A stretch of DNA of 9,381 nucleotides from an uncultured Brachyspira sp. (GTDB lineage: Bacteria; Spirochaetota; Brachyspiria; Brachyspirales; Brachyspiraceae). Positions 6,853 to 9,381 of this stretch are shown piece after piece. Location of the stretch: positions 1 to 9,381 of the forward strand of contig NZ_CAJTQJ010000060.1 in NCBI RefSeq assembly GCF_910578695.1, read 5' to 3'. The notes under the pieces were generated by a model that worked only from the letters and a program-made list of their open reading frames with translations, was not told where the DNA came from and did not search any database. Every line of letters starts with the position of its first letter. Position 1 is the stretch's first letter. The position numbers and the translations under genes are program-made.

Positions 6853-7176
6853 TTAAGATTTTTTAGCCTGATGTTCGCTATTTTCTAAAGCTGCAGGAAC
6901 AGCAGGCACTACAATATAGCCGTACTCTCCGCTTCTGCATAAACTCATTATAACTTCATTACTCAAAGTTTCGCCTTGAACATCCTCTCTCAAATATTCA
7001 GGCAAATCTATAACATGATATAAAGGCTCAATACCGTCAGCATTTACTTCAAATAAACCTTCTATAAACTCTAAATCTTTATTTAATCTGCTTAGCATTT
7101 CATCTTTTTGATTTTCTTCTATTCTTAATCTTGTTTGATATAAAAGTGCTTCTAATTCTTCTCTATCTGTAGTCAT
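6853..7176 (-). CDS. gatC: Asp-tRNA(Asn)/Glu-tRNA(Gln) amidotransferase subunit C
   Basis: This is a 107-residue cytoplasmic protein. GatC stabilises the GatA-GatB complex that converts misacylated Glu-tRNA(Gln) or Asp-tRNA(Asn) to Gln-tRNA or Asn-tRNA. The family pattern is clear: an N-terminal helical part, then LNKDLEFIEGLFEV (31-44), GIEPLYHVID (48-57), YLREDV (61-66) and a C-terminal Y-x-V-P element (YIVVP, 87-91). The length is near the family norm of about 95-100, with a short polar C-terminal extension. The N-terminal helix lacks the usual I-A-x-L-A-R-L wording and is more polar. Start 7176 has AAGGA at good spacing. It is first in an apparent two-gene operon with the signal peptidase; gatA and gatB are not in the window. 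Confidence 0.85.
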   Translation of the reverse strand: MTTDREELEALLYQTRLRIEENQKDEMLSRLNKDLEFIEGLFEVNADGIEPLYHVIDLPEYLREDVQGETLSNEVIMSLCRSGEYGYIVVPAVPAALENSEHQAKKS

Positions 7177-7207
7177 TATTATATCCTTAAAATTATAATA
7201 CCGTTAT

Positions 7208-7234
7208 ATTATACTATAATTAATATTTTTTCAA
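7208..7234 (-). promoter_or_regulatory. Likely promoter of gatC-lepB
   Basis: On the minus strand TTGAAA (7229-7234) precedes TATAAT (7208-7213) with a short 15-bp spacer; shifting the -10 by two bases to TAATAT gives 17 bp. Initiation near 7200 would leave a leader of about 25 bases before ATG 7176. Confidence 0.5.
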
Positions 7235-7375
7235 TAGCTAATATTTTTGTATTTTATATAATAATGATTTTATTTATTTTTCAGATAATAAATTAATGTA
7301 TAATACTGCATAGTTTATTAGTTTTAAATACTTAATTATTAAAAGCTATACTATAACAATATGCTTAATTTATAT

Positions 7376-7404
7376 ATTATTATTATTATTATCTATCTAT
7401 CTAT
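7376..7404. repeat. Adjacent microsatellites (ATT)5 and (ATCT)3
   Basis: Five ATT units (7376-7390) run directly into three ATCT units plus AT (7391-7404). They lie about 70 bp upstream of the cutC -35 element. Short tracts of this kind can change length by slippage. Confidence 0.8.
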
Positions 7405-7473
7405 AGTCATATAAATTTTTTTATTTAAATATTTTGATAAAAATAAATATTAAAAAACATTAAATCATAGATT

Positions 7474-7501
7474 TTGACAATTATCAATTTGCTGGTATAA
7501 T
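7474..7501 (+). promoter_or_regulatory. Strong sigma70 promoter of cutC-azlCD
   Basis: A perfect TTGACA (7474-7479) and a perfect TATAAT (7496-7501) are 16 bp apart, with TG one base before the -10 (CTGG-TATAAT), an extended -10. Initiation near 7508 gives a leader of about 48 bases ending in AAGGG (7543-7547), eight bases before ATG 7556. It is the best promoter match in the window. Confidence 0.85.
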
Positions 7502-7555
7502 CTATATGCTTTAATTAATTTCATAAAAATAAAAAAGTTATTAAGGGTATTATTT

Positions 7556-8293
7556 ATGAATAAAAAAATAGAAATATGTGCGGATTCTGTCAAGTCCTGC
7601 ATCAATGCTGAAAAAGGAAAAGCTGACAGAATTGAGCTTTGCGGAAATATGTTTGAAGGCGGCACTACTCCTAGTTATGGTGTTTTAGAATTAGCAAGAG
7701 AAAAAGTAAGCATACCAATATATGCAATGGTCAGACCTAGAGGAGGAGATTTCTGTTATGATGATATTGAGTTTGAAATAATGAAAAGAGAAATTAAGCT
7801 TATGAAAGAATTAAAAATTGACGGCATAGTATTCGGCATACTTACAAAAGAAGGCAGAATTGATAAAGAAAGATGCAGTAAATTATTAGACTTATGGGGA
7901 AGCAGTAAAGCAACATTTCATAGAGCAATAGATGTAAGCTGTAATTTAAATGAAGCATGCGAAGATATTATATCGCTTGGATTTGAGAGAATATTAACTT
8001 CAGGCGGCGAGGCTAATACTATGAGCGGTATAGTCAAATTAAAAGAATTAGTTGAAAAATATAATGATAAAATAATAATAATGCCCGGAAGCGGTATAAA
8101 TGAAAGAAATATTGAATACATAAAAGATACTGTAAAAGCTGATGAATATCATATGACAGCTAATAAAACAATAAATAGTATGATGAAATACAGAAATGAA
8201 AATGTATTTATGGGTACTGCTTTAAGGGCTTCTGAGTTCAGCATAAAGTATACTGATGAAGAAAAGATAAAAAATATAAAATCTAAATTATGA
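7556..8293 (+). CDS. cutC: CutC family protein (copper homeostasis family)
   Basis: This is a 245-residue cytoplasmic TIM-barrel protein, full length for the family. Signature blocks appear in order: IEICADS (5-11), DRIELC (24-29), GGTTPSYG (35-42), RPRGGDFCY (60-68), DGIVFG (89-94), FHRAID (121-126), RILTSGG (145-151), MPGSGIN (176-182) and DEYH (196-199). CutC was named for copper tolerance in E. coli, but its biochemical role is unsettled and later work questions a direct link to copper; the name here is a family label. It is the first gene of an operon: azlC begins one base after its TGA stop, so the export genes depend on its transcript and probably on its translation. Confidence 0.9.
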   Translation: MNKKIEICADSVKSCINAEKGKADRIELCGNMFEGGTTPSYGVLELAREKVSIPIYAMVRPRGGDFCYDDIEFEIMKREIKLMKELKIDGIVFGILTKEGRIDKERCSKLLDLWGSSKATFHRAIDVSCNLNEACEDIISLGFERILTSGGEANTMSGIVKLKELVEKYNDKIIIMPGSGINERNIEYIKDTVKADEYHMTANKTINSMMKYRNENVFMGTALRASEFSIKYTDEEKIKNIKSKL

Positions 8294-8294
8294 T

Positions 8295-8999
8295 ATGAAT
8301 ACTAAAAAATATGAGATTATATCAGCATTAAAATATGCATTTCCTTTTACTATACCTGTTCTTGTAGGGTATATATTTTTAGGTATGGCTTATGGGGTAT
8401 TAATGAAAGCAAAGGGTTTAGATACTTGGCTTGCAGTATTTTTAAGTTTATTTGCCTATTGCGGAAGTATGCAGTATACGGCTATTAATTATTTATTTTT
8501 AGCACCTTTTAATCCCATATATGCTTTTATGCTTACATTAATAGTTAATTCAAGAGTAGCTTTTTACGGAATATCTCTCGTGTCAAAATATCAGGATACA
8601 GGATTTTTAAAGCCCTATTTGATATTTTCTTTAAGCGATGAAACTTTTTCTATACTCTGCTCTGCTGATATACCAAAAAATATTAATAAAAATGCATTTC
8701 TTTTCTTTGTATCTTTTATCAATTATAGTTATTGGAATATAGGTACATTGATAGGCTGTCTGATAGGCAGTATTATAACTTTCAATACTAAAGGTCTTGA
8801 TTTTGTGCTTACTGCTTTATTTGCTGTAATATTTATAGAGCAATGGCTTGACAGTAAAGATCATAGAGGTGCTTTGATTGGGCTTGCATGCTCTATACCT
8901 ATTTTAATATTTAAAACTAATATATTTATAATACTTGCTATGGTATTAATATTTATATCGATAAGCATAGTTTATAAAAATGGAAAAATATATGAATAA
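8295..8999 (+). CDS. azlC: AzlC-type branched-chain amino acid exporter, large subunit
   Basis: This is a 234-residue integral membrane protein, the normal AzlC length. With AzlD it forms a two-subunit exporter of branched-chain amino acids and analogues in the inner membrane. Family landmarks are a first span with PVLVGYIFLGMAYG (21-34), the YCGSMQ motif (55-60), VNSRVAFYGISL (84-95), SDETFS (114-119) and FIEQW (180-184). About five to seven hydrophobic spans are visible, ending in a very hydrophobic C-terminal helix (about 207-226). It starts one base after the cutC stop and has no clear ribosome site, so translational coupling to cutC is likely. Its last codons overlap the azlD start. Confidence 0.9.
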   Translation: MNTKKYEIISALKYAFPFTIPVLVGYIFLGMAYGVLMKAKGLDTWLAVFLSLFAYCGSMQYTAINYLFLAPFNPIYAFMLTLIVNSRVAFYGISLVSKYQDTGFLKPYLIFSLSDETFSILCSADIPKNINKNAFLFFVSFINYSYWNIGTLIGCLIGSIITFNTKGLDFVLTALFAVIFIEQWLDSKDHRGALIGLACSIPILIFKTNIFIILAMVLIFISISIVYKNGKIYE

Positions 9000-9321
9000 T
9001 AGAGAAATATTAATAACCGCCTTAATGATTATAATAGGAACTGCTTTTCTTAGGTTTCTGCCTTTTATAATAATAAATAAATCATTATATGAAAGCAAAT
9101 ATATACAGTTTTTAGGTAAAATGCTTCCTTATTCTATGATAGCACTTCTTGTAATATATTGCCTGAAAGATATTAATATTATTAAATTCCCGTATGCAGT
9201 TCCTGAAATAATATCAATTATAATTATAACAGTGCTGCATATATTAAAAAGAAATGTGCTTATTAGCATAGCTGCAGGCACTATAATTTATATGTTTTTG
9301 GTTCAGGTTATATTTGTATAG
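8992..9321 (+). CDS. azlD: AzlD-type branched-chain amino acid exporter, small subunit
   Basis: This is a 109-residue membrane protein with four hydrophobic spans (about 5-27, 41-59, 68-84, 89-108), the partner of AzlC. It shows the family pattern: T-A-F-L-R-F-L-P-F in the first span and the L-P-Y-S-M region around residue 46 in the second. I place the start at ATG 8992, where it overlaps the azlC stop by eight bases (ATGAATAA) and has a weak GGA at 8982-8984; an in-frame ATG at 8980 would add MEKY and cannot be excluded. It is the last gene of the operon. No hairpin terminator is visible in the 60 bases that follow. Confidence 0.88.
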   Translation: MNNREILITALMIIIGTAFLRFLPFIIINKSLYESKYIQFLGKMLPYSMIALLVIYCLKDINIIKFPYAVPEIISIIIITVLHILKRNVLISIAAGTIIYMFLVQVIFV

Positions 9322-9343
9322 TTGTAGACAATATATTTTCAAA

Positions 9344-9381
9344 TTATTGATACCAATCTGTATATTTCACCTGCGAGGCAT
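9344..9381 (-). CDS. Possible C-terminal end of a convergent gene, partial
   Basis: On the minus strand the frame entering from the right edge reads A-S-Q-V-K-Y-T-D-W-Y-Q and then TAA (9344-9346). Composition is richer in G+C than the spacer, and a convergent gene here would explain the short gap after azlD. Eleven codons are too few to identify a family or to be sure that it is coding. Confidence 0.25.
   Translation of the reverse strand, partial: ASQVKYTDWYQ

Larger units (their letters stand above)
7177..7555. other. Divergent intergenic region between gatC and cutC
   Basis: This 379-bp region separates two divergently read operons. It holds the gatC promoter near its left end, the cutC promoter and leader near its right end, and simple-sequence repeats at 7376-7404. 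The rest is A/T-rich DNA with no open frame, tRNA or clear hairpin that I can see. Confidence 0.6.

Noticed and set aside
7465..7665. A 66-codon minus-strand open frame covering the cutC promoter and start
   Set aside because: It overlaps a strong promoter and the true cutC N-terminus, and lacks a ribosome site.
7918..8121. A 67-codon minus-strand open frame inside cutC
   Set aside because: It is a shadow of the CutC reading frame on the opposite strand.
9322..9381. A terminator or tRNA after azlD
   Set aside because: No stable stem with a T tract and no cloverleaf could be drawn in these 60 bases.
1..9381. CRISPR array, transposase, phage, toxin-antitoxin or defence genes
   Set aside because: No spaced direct repeats of the right size and no protein with such signatures were found on either strand.

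Overview
The window is very AT-rich, with Asn/Ile/Lys-rich proteins, spirochaete-style relaxed lipoboxes and poly-A/T intergenic DNA. Together with a large ankyrin-repeat protein and a thermophile-type peptide-binding lipoprotein, this suggests a low-GC anaerobic spirochaete, most likely Brachyspira. That is an inference from composition and protein style; no marker gene such as rRNA is present.

Layout. Positions 1-7176 are all minus strand. Read in the direction of transcription (right to left) they hold: gatC (a GatCAB amidotransferase subunit) followed closely by a type I signal peptidase gene, probably one operon; a 347-bp gap carrying a GC-rich non-coding island; a small exported cupin lipoprotein with its own promoter and a likely terminator; a long family-5 (peptide/nickel type) solute-binding lipoprotein with a near-perfect sigma70 promoter; a membrane-anchored protein with about 14-15 ankyrin repeats; a second GC-rich island; and the first 39 codons of another lipoprotein that runs off the left edge. 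Positions 7474-9321 are plus strand and form a tight operon, cutC-azlC-azlD, behind a consensus extended -10 promoter. A short open stretch on the minus strand at the right edge may be the tail of a convergent gene.

How the genes work together. azlC and azlD encode the two subunits of a branched-chain amino acid exporter and are translationally coupled to cutC. The minus-strand block is dominated by envelope proteins: two complete lipoproteins, one partial lipoprotein, the anchored ankyrin protein and a signal peptidase. No permease or ATPase for the binding protein, and no gatA or gatB, lies in the window. Two gene starts should be shortened relative to the longest reading frame (ankyrin gene to 2214, binding protein to 4914), because Shine-Dalgarno and promoter positions support the internal ATGs.

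The least explained sequences are the two GC-rich intergenic islands (169-286 and 5834-6010), which share short blocks, and four 14-bp tandem repeats that run into the stop codon of the cupin gene. No clear defence, phage, CRISPR or transposase signature was found.
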